Origin: Azolla caroliniana
Taxonomy: Eukaryota; Polypodiophyta
Direction of reading: 5' to 3'
Length of the DNA: 64,000 nucleotides
NCBI GenBank assembly: GCA_043228905.1
Contig: JBHGNT010000058.1
Location: forward strand, 98,067-162,066
Part shown: piece by piece, positions 1 through 12,200 of the stretch
How the letters are laid out: each line of letters starts with the position of its first letter
Position numbering within the stretch: position 1 is the first letter of the stretch
Notes under the pieces: generated by a model
What the model saw: the letters and a program-made list of their open reading frames with translations, nothing else
What the model was told of the DNA's origin: nothing
Databases searched by the model: none
Translations under genes and position numbers: made by a program

Positions 1-78
1 CGTTGATGCTTGCGCAATATATAAATTATATTTATTACTAATCAATGATTGCAATATTAAAAAGTACAGAAGATATGA

Positions 79-150
79 TCCATTGTAGTCTAGTTGGTTA
101 GGATACTCGGCTTTCATCTAAGAGACCCGTGTTCAAGTCCCGGCAATGGA
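79..150 (+). pseudogene. tRNA-Glu(TTC)-like module A
   Basis: The acceptor strands TCCATTG and CAATGGA pair fully. The A box TAGTCTAGTTGG and B box GTTCAAGTC fit the Pol III consensus. The anticodon loop reads CTTTCAT, giving a TTC anticodon, but the 3' side of the anticodon stem (CTAAG) no longer pairs with CTCGG. The T arm keeps AAGTCCC, closer to ordinary plant tRNA-Glu than the AACTCCC seen in most copies. No T4 terminator follows, so I treat it as a relic. Confidence 0.7.
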
Positions 151-364
151 AACGACAATATCATATATTAAATTTCTGACGCATATGATGTTTTAATTGT
201 TTGATAACTCAAAAACTCAAGATTATGTTTGAAGGATTGATGATGAACTTTCCTCGATCAAGATTCCAAAAATACGCATTGATTGTCAAATAATGGTGAC
301 TTCTCGATTATCATTGCACCATGTTTGTTTATTTGAACGAAAGCACTTGAATATTACATTAACC

Positions 365-385
365 AATTCATTTACTAAATGAATT
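365..385. repeat. 21-bp dyad immediately before module B
   Basis: A perfect inverted repeat: arms AATTCATTT and AAATGAATT around the centre ACT. Its last base is the first base of module B. The same dyad, exact or with one or two changes, precedes most module B copies in the window, so it is a fixed part of the satellite unit. The function is unknown; it could be a hairpin, a protein site or a recombination hot spot. Confidence 0.75.
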
Positions 386-457
386 CCATTGTAGTCTAGT
401 TCGTTCAGATCCTTGTTTTTTACACAAGACTCCCGGGTACAACAATAGGCATTGGAA
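385..457 (+). pseudogene. module B: degraded tRNA-Glu relative
   Basis: Representative of the second tRNA-derived module. It begins TCCATTGTAGTCTAGTT like module A and ends GGCATTGGAA, so the acceptor strands are recognisable. The anticodon region has become T-rich (CTTGTTTTTTACAC) and the T arm is CCCGGGTACAACAATAGG in place of CCCGGGTTCAACTCCCGG. Other copies have drifted to ATCAAGTTGCCTCGGATC in the D arm. The T run would stop Pol III inside the module, so this is not a tRNA gene. Confidence 0.7.
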
Positions 458-1523
458 AAACTAGATACATTATAGATGATGAGGTAATGTCACATCGATA
501 AAAACCGTTGAAATTATTAAATATTAAAAACGAGAATGTGGTTACGACAAATTAGTACACCGACAATTATAGTTTGGATAACTTGATAGAATTTCCAAAA
601 ATATGCATAGATTGTAGAATAATGGTGAACTCTCGATCCACATTGCACCATATTTCTTTATTTGAAGCAAAGCACTAGAGTATTACATTAACTAATTCAT
701 TTACTAAATAAATTACATTGTTTCCTAGTTGGTTCGGATCCTCATTTTTTTATGCATAGATTGCAGAATTATGGTCAACTATCGAGAGACCCGGGTTCAA
801 CTCCCACCAATAGAAAAGACAATATCATATATCATATTTTGTGACGCATGTCATGTGTTAAGTGTTCGATAACTGAAAAATTGAAGACCTAAAGTAGTTG
901 TTACAATAATGTACAATTAATAAAATAATCAATATTATGTTTGAAGGATTGATAAAGAACTATAGTTTGTTTTTTTTCTCCTAACATTAATTTCTAAACA
1001 TAATCCCATTATTCAATTAAAAGGAGAGGTGTCAAATGAAATTTGACATAACATTATGTATTTCGGAACAAGAAAAAGCAATATATTTAGTCGTGGTTAT
1101 TCCTCAACATCGTTACGACAATTATAGTTTGGGTAGCTTGATACAATTTCCAAAAATACACATAGATTGTAGAATTATAGTGAACTCTCGACGATCATTG
1201 CACCATGTTTCTTTATTTGAAGGAAGGCACTAGAATATTACATTAACTAATTCATTTACTCAATGAATTCCATTGTAGTCTAGTTGGATCAAATCCTTGT
1301 ATTTTACACGAGACTCTCGGGTACATCAATAGGCATTGGGAAAACTATATACATCATAGATCATGATATATTGTGGCATTGATAAAAACCCTTGAAATTA
1401 TTAAATCTTAACAACGAGAGTGTGTTAGAATAATCCTCTGTTTCTCATTGATGCTTGTGAAATATATAAATATTATGTAGTATTACTCAATGACTGCAAT
1501 ATTAAAAAGTGCAAAAGATGTGA

Positions 1524-1595
1524 TCCATCATAGTCTAGTTGTTTAGGATACTCGGCTCTCACCCGAGAGACCTGGGTTCAACTTCCGGCAATGAA
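1524..1595 (+). pseudogene. tRNA-Glu(CTC)-like module A
   Basis: The anticodon arm (CTCGG, loop CTCTCAC, CCGAG) is perfect. The 5' acceptor strand has changed to TCCATCA, so pairs 6 and 7 with CAATG are lost, and the T stem carries CTGGG against TTCCGG. The copy at 58495 shares these changes, showing that the two come from one segmental duplication. Confidence 0.75.
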
Positions 1596-2258
1596 AACGA
1601 CAATATCATATATTAAATTTCCCACGCATATCATGTGCTAACTATTGGATAATTTAGAAACTCAAGATCAAGATCTAAAGTAGTTGTTACAATAATGTAC
1701 AATTAACAAAATAAACAATATTATGTCTGAAGGATTGATGAGTAACTTTACCTTGATTTTTTTCTCGTAACATCAATTTCTAAAGTTAATCCAATTATTC
1801 AATTAATGGTAGAGGTTTCAAATGAAATTGGACAAAACATTATGTTTTTGAGGATAACAAGAAGCAGTAGATTTAGGTGGGGTTACTACACCAACAATTA
1901 TAGCTTGGATAACTCGATACAATATAAAACAATACGCAGAATAATGGTCAACTGTCGACAAGCATTCCACATGTTTCTTTATTTGTAGCAAAGCACTAGA
2001 ATAGTACATTAACTAATTCATTTGATAAATGAATTCCATTGTAATCAAGTTGCCTCGGATGCTTGCTTTTTACCCGAGACGCACGACTATAAGTAGATAT
2101 ATCATATATTATGAGTTAATGTGGCATCGATAAAAACCCTTGAAATTATTAAATCTTAAAACCGAAAGTGTGTTAGAAAAATATTATATTATTGCAAAAT
2201 ATTTATATTATTTTTTTCTAATCAATGATTGCAATAATAGAAAGCAGAGAAGATGTAA

Positions 2259-2330
2259 TCCATTGTAGTCTAGTTGGTTAGAATACTCCGCTCCTACCCA
2301 AGAGAACCGGGTTAAACTCCCATCAATGGA
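2259..2330 (+). pseudogene. divergent module A with altered anticodon loop
   Basis: The acceptor strands still pair, but the anticodon loop reads CTCCTAC, the equivalent of a CCT anticodon, and the invariant T-loop C56 has become A (GGTTAAACTCC), which breaks the B box. The same subfamily recurs at 14204 and 59243, so these are inherited changes within the array and not a working isoacceptor. Confidence 0.65.
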
Positions 2331-2816
2331 TACATCATAGCTCATGAGTTAATTTGGCATCGATAGAAATCCGTAAAATTATTAAATCTTAAAAACGAGA
2401 CTGTGTTAGAATAATCCTGTGTTTGTCGTAGATGCTTGCACAATATATAAATATTATTTATTTTTTTCTACTAACATGAATTTCTAAACTTAGTCCCATT
2501 ATTCAATTAATGGTACACCTTTCAAATGAAATTTGAGAAAACATTATGTTGTTCGATATGACAAGAAGAAGTATATTTAGTTCTGGTTATTCCACAACTT
2601 TTTTACAACAAATTATTTCTTTATTTCTAACAAAGGACTAAAAGTAAATATTTCCTATATCATGAGTTAATATGGCATTGATAAAAACCCTTGAAATTAT
2701 TAAATCTTAAAAACGACAGTGTGTTAGAATAATCATTAGTTTTTCGTTGATACCTGCGAAATATATTATTAATTTCTAATCAATGATAAAAAGATTAAAA
2801 AGCACACAAGATCTGA

Positions 2817-2888
2817 TCTACGATAGTCTAGTTGGTTAGGATACTCGGCCCTCACCTGAGAGACCCAGGTTCAACTCCCGGCAATGGA
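2817..2888 (+). pseudogene. tRNA-Glu-like module A lacking U33
   Basis: Starts TCTACGATAG, so the acceptor stem is broken. The anticodon loop is CCCTCAC: the CTC anticodon remains but the invariant U33 is now C. The B box GGTTCAACTCC is intact. Copies at 10336, 38205 and 59807 share the CCACGATAG or CTACGATAG start and form a subfamily. Confidence 0.65.
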
Positions 2889-4191
2889 AACGATAATATC
2901 ATATATTAAATTTCTGATGCATATCAGGTGTTAACTCTTTGATAACTCAGAAACTGAAGTCCTAAAGTAGGTGTTACAATAATGTACAATTAACAAAATA
3001 ATCAATTTTATGTTTCAACGATTCATGACGAACTTTACTTTGATTTTCTTCTCCGAACATCAATTTCTAAACTTCATTCCATTATTTGATTTATGGTAGA
3101 GGTTTCAAATGAAATTGGACAAAATATTATGTTGTTCGGGACAACAAGAAGAAGAAAATATTATGTGGTTACTCCTCAACATTATTACGATAAATTAGTA
3201 CACCAACAATTATAGTTTAGATAACTTGATTCAATTTCAAACAATATGCATAGATTGCAGAATAATGTTCAACTGTCGACAAGCATGATACCATTTTTCT
3301 TTATTTGTAGCATAGCACTAGAATAGTACATTCACTAACTCATTTACTAAATGAATTCCATTGTAATCAAGTTGCCTCGAATCGTTAATTTTTACCCGAG
3401 ACGCGTGGGTACAAGTACATGCATAGGAAAAACTAGACACATCATAGCTCATGAGTTAGTTTGGCATCGATAAAAACCGATGAACTTATTAAATCTTAAA
3501 ATCGAGAGTGTGTTAGAATAATCCTCAGTTGCTCGTTGATGCTTGCGCAATATATAAATATTATTTATTACTAATCTAAATAATGTACAATTAACAAAAT
3601 AATCATTATTATGTTTGAAGGATTGATGACAAACTTTGCTTTCATTTTTTTCTCCTAACATCAGTTTCTCCTAAACTTAATCCCATTATTTAATTGCACC
3701 AAACATTATGTTTTTCGGGAAAACAAGAAGCAGTACATCCAGTTGTGGTTATTCCTAAACATTGTTACAATAAATTAGTAAACCAACAAGTATAATTTTG
3801 ATAATTTGATACAATTTCAAAAAATACTCATAGATTGCAAAATACTGGTCAACTGCCGACAAGCATTGCACCATGTTTCTTTATTTGTAGCAATGCACTA
3901 GAATAGTACATTAACTAATTCATTTACTCAATGAATTCCATTCTAATCAAGTTGCCTCGACTCATTCATTTTCACCCGAGATGCGCGGGTACATGCACAA
4001 GCATAGGAAAAACTAGATACATCATAGATCATTAGTTAATTTGGCATCGATAAAAACCCGTAAAATTATTAAATCTTAAAAACCAGAGTGTGGTAGAATA
4101 ATCCTCTGTTTCTTGTTGATGCTTCCGCAATATATAAATATTATTTATTACTAATCAATGATTACAATATAAAAAAGTGCACAAGATGTGA

Positions 4192-4263
4192 TCCATTGTA
4201 GTCTAGTTGGTTAGAATGCTTGGCTCTCACACGAGAGACCCAGGTTCAACTCCTGGGAATAGA
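4192..4263 (+). pseudogene. module A with replaced 3' end
   Basis: The 5' two thirds match tRNA-Glu(CTC), but the 3' acceptor strand reads GGGAATAGA and runs directly into sequence that elsewhere lies about 350 bp downstream (TTGCACCAACAATTATAG). This is a deletion-type fusion. The same fusion occurs at 5759 and 46720, so it predates the duplications. Confidence 0.65.
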
Positions 4264-6212
4264 TTGCACCAACAATTATAGTTTGGATAACTTGATACAA
4301 TTTCAAACAATACACGTAGATTGCAAAATAATGGTCAACTGTAGTAAAGCACTCGAATATTACATTAACTAATTCATTTATTAAATGAACTCCACTATAG
4401 TCTAGTTCGTTCATATACTTGTTTTTTACAGGAGACTCCCGGGTACAACAATTGGCATGGGAAAAACTAAATACATCATAGATCATGAGTTTACACAAGA
4501 CTCTCGGGTACAACATTATGTTGTTCGGGAAAACAAGAAGCGGTAGATTTGGTTGCGGTTATTCTTGAACATTGTTATGACAAATTAGTACAGCAACAAT
4601 TATACTTTGGATCACTTGATACAATTTCAAACAATACGCGTAGATTGTAGAATAATGGTCAATTGTCGATGACTATTGCACTATGTTTCTTTATTTGTAA
4701 CAAAGGACTACAGTGGTACATTAACTAATTCATTAACAAAGGACTAGAATGGTACATTGTAATCAAGTTGCCCCGGCTACAAGTAGATATATCATATATC
4801 ATGAGTTAATGTGGCATCGATAAAAACCGTTGCAATTGTTAAATCCTAAAAACGATACTGTGTTAGAATAATCCTCAGTTTTTCATTGATGCTTGCACAA
4901 TATATAAATATTATTTATTTCTAATCAATTATTGCAATATTAAAGAGCATACAAGCTGTGATACATTGTACTCTAGTTGGTTAGGATGCTCGGCTCTCAC
5001 TCGAGAGACCCGTGTTGAACTCCCGGCAATGGAAAAGACAATATCATATATCAAATTTTGCGACACATGTCATGTGTGTACTGTTTGATAACTCAAAAAG
5101 TCAACCCCTAAAGTAGTTCTTAAAATAATGTACAATTAACAAAATAATTAATATTATGTTTGAAGGATTGACAAAGAAGTTTACTTTAATTTTTTTCTCC
5201 TAACATCAATTTCTAAACTTAATCCCATTATTCGATTAATGGTAGAGGTTTCGAATGAAATTGGACCAAACATTATGTTGTTCGGGAAAACAAGAAGCAA
5301 TATATTCAGTTGTGGTTATTCCTCAACATTGTTACGATAAATCAGTACACCAACAATTATAGTTTTGATAACTTGATACAATTTCAAAAAATACACATAG
5401 ATTGCAAAATACTGGTCAATTGTCGACAAGCATTGCAGTATGTTTCTTTATTTGTAGCAAAGCACTAGAATAGTACATTAACTAATTCATTTACTCCATG
5501 AATTCCATTCTAATCAAGTTGCCTCGACTCGTTCATTTTTGCCCGAGATGCGCGGGTACAACCACATGCATAGGACAAACTAGATACATCATAGATCATG
5601 AGTTAATTTGTCATCGATAAAAACCCGTCAAATTATTAAATCTTAAAAACGAGAGTGTGTCAGAATAATTTTCTGTTTCTTGTCGATGCTTGCGCAAAAT
5701 ATGAATATTCTTTATTACTAATCAATGATTGCAATATTAAAAAGTGCACAAGATGTGATCCATTCTAGTCTAGTTGGTTAGAATGCTTGGCTCTCACATG
5801 ACAGACCCGGGTTCAACTCCTAGGAATAGATTGCACCAACAATTATAGCTTGGATAACTTGATACAATTTCAAACAATACGCATTGATAGCAGAATAATG
5901 GTCAACTGTAGTAAAGCACTCGAATATTACATTAACTAATTGATTTACTAAATGAATTCCACTATAGTCTAGTTGGTTCAGATACTTGTTTTTTACACGA
6001 GACTCCCGGGTACAACAATTGGCATGGGAAAAACTAAATACATCATAGATCATGAGTTAATATATCATCGATAAAAACCCTTGAAATTATTAAATCTTAA
6101 AAACGAGAGTGTGTTAGAATAATCCTCAGTTTCTCGTTAATATTTGCGCAATATATAAATATTACTTATTACTAATGAATGATTGCAATATTAAAAACTA
6201 CACTAGATATGA

Positions 6213-6284
6213 TCCATTGTAGTCTAGTTGGTTAGGATACTTGGCTTTCACCCGAGAGACCGGGGTTTAACTACCGGAAATGGA
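6213..6284 (+). pseudogene. tRNA-Glu(TTC)-like module A
   Basis: Anticodon TTC in the loop CTTTCAC; the stem CTTGG/CCGAG pairs with one G-U. The T loop reads TTTAACT, so the invariant C56 is lost, and the 3' acceptor is GAAATGGA. The copy at 54268 is its partner in the duplication that brackets the chromovirus. Confidence 0.65.
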
Positions 6285-9200
6285 AACGACAATATCATAT
6301 ATAAAATTTCCGACGTATATCATGTGTTAATTGTTTGATAACTTTCGGGTACAAAAATAGGCATTGGAAAAACTAGAGACATCATAGATCATGAGGTAAT
6401 GTCGCATCGATAAAAACTTTTCAAATTATTAAATCTTAAAAATGACAATGTGTTAGAATAATCCTCAGTTTCTCGTTGATGCTTGCCCAATATATCAATA
6501 TCACTTGTTAGTAATCTATGATTGCAATATATCTATACATAAGATAGGATCCATTGTAGTCTAGTTGGTTAAGATACTCGGCTTTCACCTAAGAGACCCG
6601 TGTTCAACTCCCAGCAATGGAAACGACAATATCATATTATAAATTTGCAACGCATATCATGTGTTTGAAGGATTGATGACAAATTTAGTTTGGTTTTTAT
6701 AGTTTCGATAACTTGATAGAATTTCCAAAGATACGCATAGATTGTAGAATAATGTTGAACTCTCGATCAACATTGCACCATAGTTCTTTATTTGAAGAAA
6801 AGCACTAGAATATTACATTAACTAATTCATTTACTAAATTAATTCCATTGTAGTCTAGTTGGTTGGGATACTTGTTTTTTACACGAGATTGCCAGGTACA
6901 ACATTCTGTTGTTCAGGAAAACAAGAAGCGGTAGATTTGGTTGTGGTTATTCTTGAACATCGATAGTTTCGATCGCTTGATACAATTTCAAACAATACGC
7001 ATAGATTGGAGAATAATGGTCAATTGTCGATGACTATTGCACTATGTTTCTTTATTTGTAACAAAGGACTAGAATGGTACATTAAGTAATTCATTAACAA
7101 AGGACTAGAATGGTACATTATAATCAAGTTGCCTCGGATGCTTACTTTTTACCTGGGACGCCCGACTACAAGTAGATATATCATATATCATGAGTTAATG
7201 TGGCATCGATAAAAATCCTTGAAATTATTAAATCCTAAAAACGATAGTGTGCTAGAATAATCCTTAGTTTTTCATTGATGCTTGCGCAATATATAAATAT
7301 TATTTACTTCTAATCAATTATAGCAATATCGAAAAGCATAGAAGATGTGATCCATTGTAGTCTAGTTGGTTAGGATGATCGCATCTCACCTGAGAGACCC
7401 GTGTTCAACTCCTGGTAATGGAAAAGACAATACCATACATCAAATTTTGCGACGCATGTCATGTGTGTATTGTTTGATAACTCAAAAACTCAAGCCCTAA
7501 AGTAGTTCATACAATAATGTACAATTAACAAAATAATTAATATTATGTTTGAAGGATTGACAAAGAACTTTACTTTAATTTCTAAACTTAATCCCATTAT
7601 TGGATTAATGGTAGAGGTTTCGAATGAAATTGGACCAAACATTATGTTGTTCGGGAGAACAAGAAACAATATATTTAGTTGTGGTTATTCATGAACATTG
7701 TTACGATAAATTAGTACACCAACAATTATAGTTTGTATAACTTGATACAATTTTAAGCCATACGCATAGATTGCAAAATAATGGTCAACTGTCGACAAGC
7801 ATTGCAGCATGTTTCTTTTTTTGTAGCAAAGCACTAGAATAGTACATTAACTAATTAATTTATTAAATGAATTCCATTGTAGTCTAGTTGGTTCGGATCC
7901 TTGTTTTTTACACGAGACTCCCGGGTATAACAATAGGCATTGGGAGAACTAGATACATCATAGATCATGAGGTAATGTGACATCGACAAAAACCCTTGAA
8001 ATTATTAAATCTTAGAAACGAGAGTGGGTTATAATAATCTTCAGTTTCTCGTTGATGGTTGCGCAATAAATAAATATTATTTATTACCAATCAATGATTG
8101 CAATATTAAAAAGTGCACAGGATGTCATCCATTGTAGTCTAGTTGGTTAGAATACTCGACTCTCACACGAGAGACCCGGGTTCAACTCTCGGGAATAGAC
8201 AGGACAATATCATATATTAAATTTTGCAACGCATGTTATGTGTTAACAGTTTGATAACTCAAAAATTCAAGACCTAAAGTAGTTACAATTATGTACAATT
8301 AACAAAATAATCAATATTACGTTTGGTGGATTGATAAAGAATTTTAGTTTGATTGTTTTTCCTAATGTCAATTTCTAAATTAAATCCCCTTATTCAATTA
8401 ATACTAGTGGTTTCAAATGAAATTTGACGAAAAATTATGTTGTTTGGGACAAGAAGAACCAGTATATTTAGTTGTGGTTATTCCTCAACATTGTTATCAC
8501 AAATTAGTACACCAAGAATTATAGTTTGGATAACTTGATACAATTTCAAACAATACGCGTAGATTGCAAAATAATGGTCAACTGTTGACTAGCATTGCAC
8601 CATGTTTCTTTCTTTGTAGCAAAGCACTTGAATAGTACATTTACTAATTCATTTAGTCAATGAATTCCATTTTAATCAAGTTGCCTTGAATCTTTGATTT
8701 TTGCTGGAGACGCGTGGGTACAAGCACAGGTATAGGAAAAATTAGATAAAAACCCTTGAAACTAGTAAATCTTAGAAACGAGAGTGTGTTAGAATAATCC
8801 TCAGTTTTTCGTTGATGCTTGCACAAAATATAAATAGTATTTATTTCCAATCAATGATTGTAATATTACAAAGCACACAAAATGTGATCCATTGTACTCT
8901 AGTTGGTTAGGATACTCAACTCTAGGCCGAGAGACCCGGGTTCAACTACCGGCAATGGAAACGACAATATCATATATTAAATTTTCGACGCATATCATGT
9001 CTTAACTGTTTGATAACTCAATAACTCAAGACCTAAAGTAGGTGTTACAATAATGTACAGTTAAATAAATAATCAATATTATGTTTGAAGGATTGATAAA
9101 GAAATTTACTTTGATTTTCTCCTCCTAACACCAATTTCTAAACTTAATCCCATTATTCGATTGTAATCACGTGGCCTCGAATCGTTGATTTTTACCCAAG

Positions 9201-12200
9201 ACGCGCGGTTACAAGCACAGGCATAGGAAAAACTAGATATATCATACATGATGAGTTAATTTGGCACCGATAAAAACCCGTGAAATTATTAAATCTTAAA
9301 AACGAGAGTGTGTTAGAATAATCCTCTGTTTCTTGTTGATGATTGCGCAATATATAAATATTATTTATTACTAATTAATGATTGCAATTTTAAAAAGTGT
9401 ACAATATGTGATCCATTGAAGTCTAGTTGGTTAGAATACTCGGCTCTCACTTGAGAGACCCGGGTTTAACTCCTGGCAATGAAAACGACAATATCATATA
9501 TTAAATTTTTGAGGTATATCTTGTGTTAACTGTTTGATAACTTAAAAACTCAAGACCTAAAGTAGATGTTACAATAATGTACAATTAATAAAATAAACAA
9601 TATTATGTCTGAAGGATTGATGACGAACATTGCTTTCCTTTTTTTCTCTTGTTGACATGGCACCATATTTCTTTATTTGAACCAATATTACATTGACTAA
9701 TTGATTTACTAAATAAATTCCATTGTAGTCTAGATTGCAGAATAATGGTCAACTATTGAGATACCCGGGTTCAACTCCCACCAATAGAAAAGACAATATC
9801 ATATATCATATTTTGTGACGCATGTCATGTGTTAAGTGCTCGATAACTCAACAACTGAAGACCTAACATTATGTTGTTCGGGATAACAACATGCAGTATA
9901 TTTAGTTCTGGTTATCCACAACATTGTTATGACAAATTAGTACACCTACAATTATAGTTTCGATAATTCGATAGAATTTCAAACAATACGCATAGATTAC
10001 AGAGTAATGGTCAATTGTCGATGAGTATTGCACCATGTTTCTTTATTTTTAACAAAGGACTAAAATGGTACATTAACTAAGTCATTTACTAAATGAAAAC
10101 CATTGTAATCAAGTTGCCTCGAATCCTTGCTTTTTACCTGAGACACTCGGGTACAAGTAGATATATCCTATATCATGAGTTAATATGGCATTGATAAAAA
10201 CCCTTGAAATTATTAAATCTTAAAAACGAGAGTGTGTTCGAAAAAACCTCTGTTTCTTGTTGATGCTTGTGCAATATATAAATATTATTTATTTCTAATC
10301 AATGATAGCAAGATTAAAAAGCACACAAGCTGTGATCCACGATAGTCTAGTTGGTTAGGATACTCGGCCCTCATGTGAGAGACCCGGGTACAACTCCCGG
10401 CAATGGAAACGACAATATCCTATATTAAATTTCCGACGCATATAAGGTATAACTAAAAAAATCCAGTCCTAAAGTAGGTGTTACAATAATGTACGACTAA
10501 CAAAATAAAGAATTTTATGTTTCAACGATTGATAACGAACTTTACTTTGATTTTGTCTCCTAACATCAATTTCTAAACTTAATTCCATTATTCGATTAAT
10601 GGTAGAGGTTTCGAATGAAATTGGAAAAAATAATATGTTGTTCGGGACAACAAGAAAAAGTATATTTAGTTGTGGTTATTCCTCAACATTGTTACGATAA
10701 ATTAGTACACCAAGATTTATATTTTAGATAACTTGATCCAATTTCAAACAATACGCTTAGATTGCATAATAATGTTCAACTATCGACAAGCATTGCACCA
10801 TTATTTTTTATTTGGAGCATGGCACTAGAATAGTGCATTAACTAACTCATTTACTAAATCAATTCCTATGTAATCGAGATGCCTGGAATCGTTGATTTTT
10901 ACCCGAGACACGTGGGTACAAGTACAGGAATAGGAAAAACTAGATACAGCATAGCTCATGAGCTAATTTGGCATCGATAAAAACCGGTGAGCTTATTAAA
11001 TCTTAAGAACGAGAGTGTGTTACAATAATCCTCTGTTACTTGTTGATGCTTGCGCAAGATATAAATATTATTTATCACTAATCAATGATTGCAATATTAA
11101 AAAGTGTACCAGATGTGATCCATGGAAGTCTAGTTGGTTAGAATACTCGGCTCTCACCCGAGAGACACGGGTTTAACTCCCGGCAATGAAAATGACAATA
11201 TCATATATTAAATTTCCAAGGCATATCTTGTGTTAACTGTTTGATAACTCAAAAACTCATGACCTCAAGTAGATGTTACAATAATGTACAATTAACAAAA
11301 TAATCAATATTATGTTTGGAGGATTGATGAGGAACATTGCTTTCTTTTTATTCTCCTAACATCAATTTCTAAACTTAATCCCATTATTCAATTAATAGTA
11401 GAGGTTTCAAAAAAATTTGACAAAATATTATTATGTTCGGGACAAGAAGAAGCAATATATTTAGTTGTGGTTATTTCTCAACATTATCATGGTGAATTCT
11501 CGATGAGCATTGCACAATGTTTCTTGATTTGAAGTAATGCACTAGACTATTATATTAACTAATTCATTTACTAAAAGAATTCTAGTATAGTCTAGTTTGT
11601 TCGGATCCTTCTTTTTTAGAGGAGACTCCCGGGTACAACAATTGGCATGGGAAAAACTAAGTCATTTACTAAATGAACACCATTGTAATCAAGTGGCCTC
11701 AAATCCTTGCTTTTTACCTGAGACACCCGGGTACAAGTAGATATATCCTATATCATGAGTTAATATGGCATTGATAAAAACCCTTGAAATTATTAAATCT
11801 TAAAAACGAGAGTGTGTTAGAATAATCCTCAGTTTTTTGTTGATGCTTGCGCAATATATAAATATTATTTATTTCTAATCAATGATAGCAAGATTAAAAA
11901 GCACACAAGATGTGATCCACGATAGTCTAGTTGGCTAGAATACATGACTCTGACCCGAGAGACCCGGGTTCAACTCTCAGGAATAGAAAGGACCATATCA
12001 TATATTACATTTCCAACGCATATCATGTGTTATCTGTTTGATAACTGAATAACTCAAGACCTAAAGTAGGTGTTACAATAATGTACAATTAACAAAATAA
12101 TCAATATTATGTTTGAAGGATTGATAAGGAACTTTACTTTGATTTTTTTCTCCTAACATCAATTTCTAAACTTAATTCCATTATTCGATTAATGGTAGAG

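Noticed and set aside
1806-1988. 60-residue open frame repeated exactly at 58777-58959
   Set aside because: Identity is due to the segmental duplication. The frame is satellite sequence, is not kept open in other units, and has no recognisable domain.
2259-2330. A tRNA-Arg(CCT) gene, from the altered anticodon loop
   Set aside because: The rest of the module is tRNA-Glu and the T loop has lost C56; the loop change is shared by dead relatives at 14204 and 59243.
4211-6053. Family of 60-100-residue minus-strand frames (also at 15478, 19856, 57257) with similar proteins
   Set aside because: They are translations of the same satellite stretch across modules; similarity follows the DNA repeats, with stops and indels in most units.
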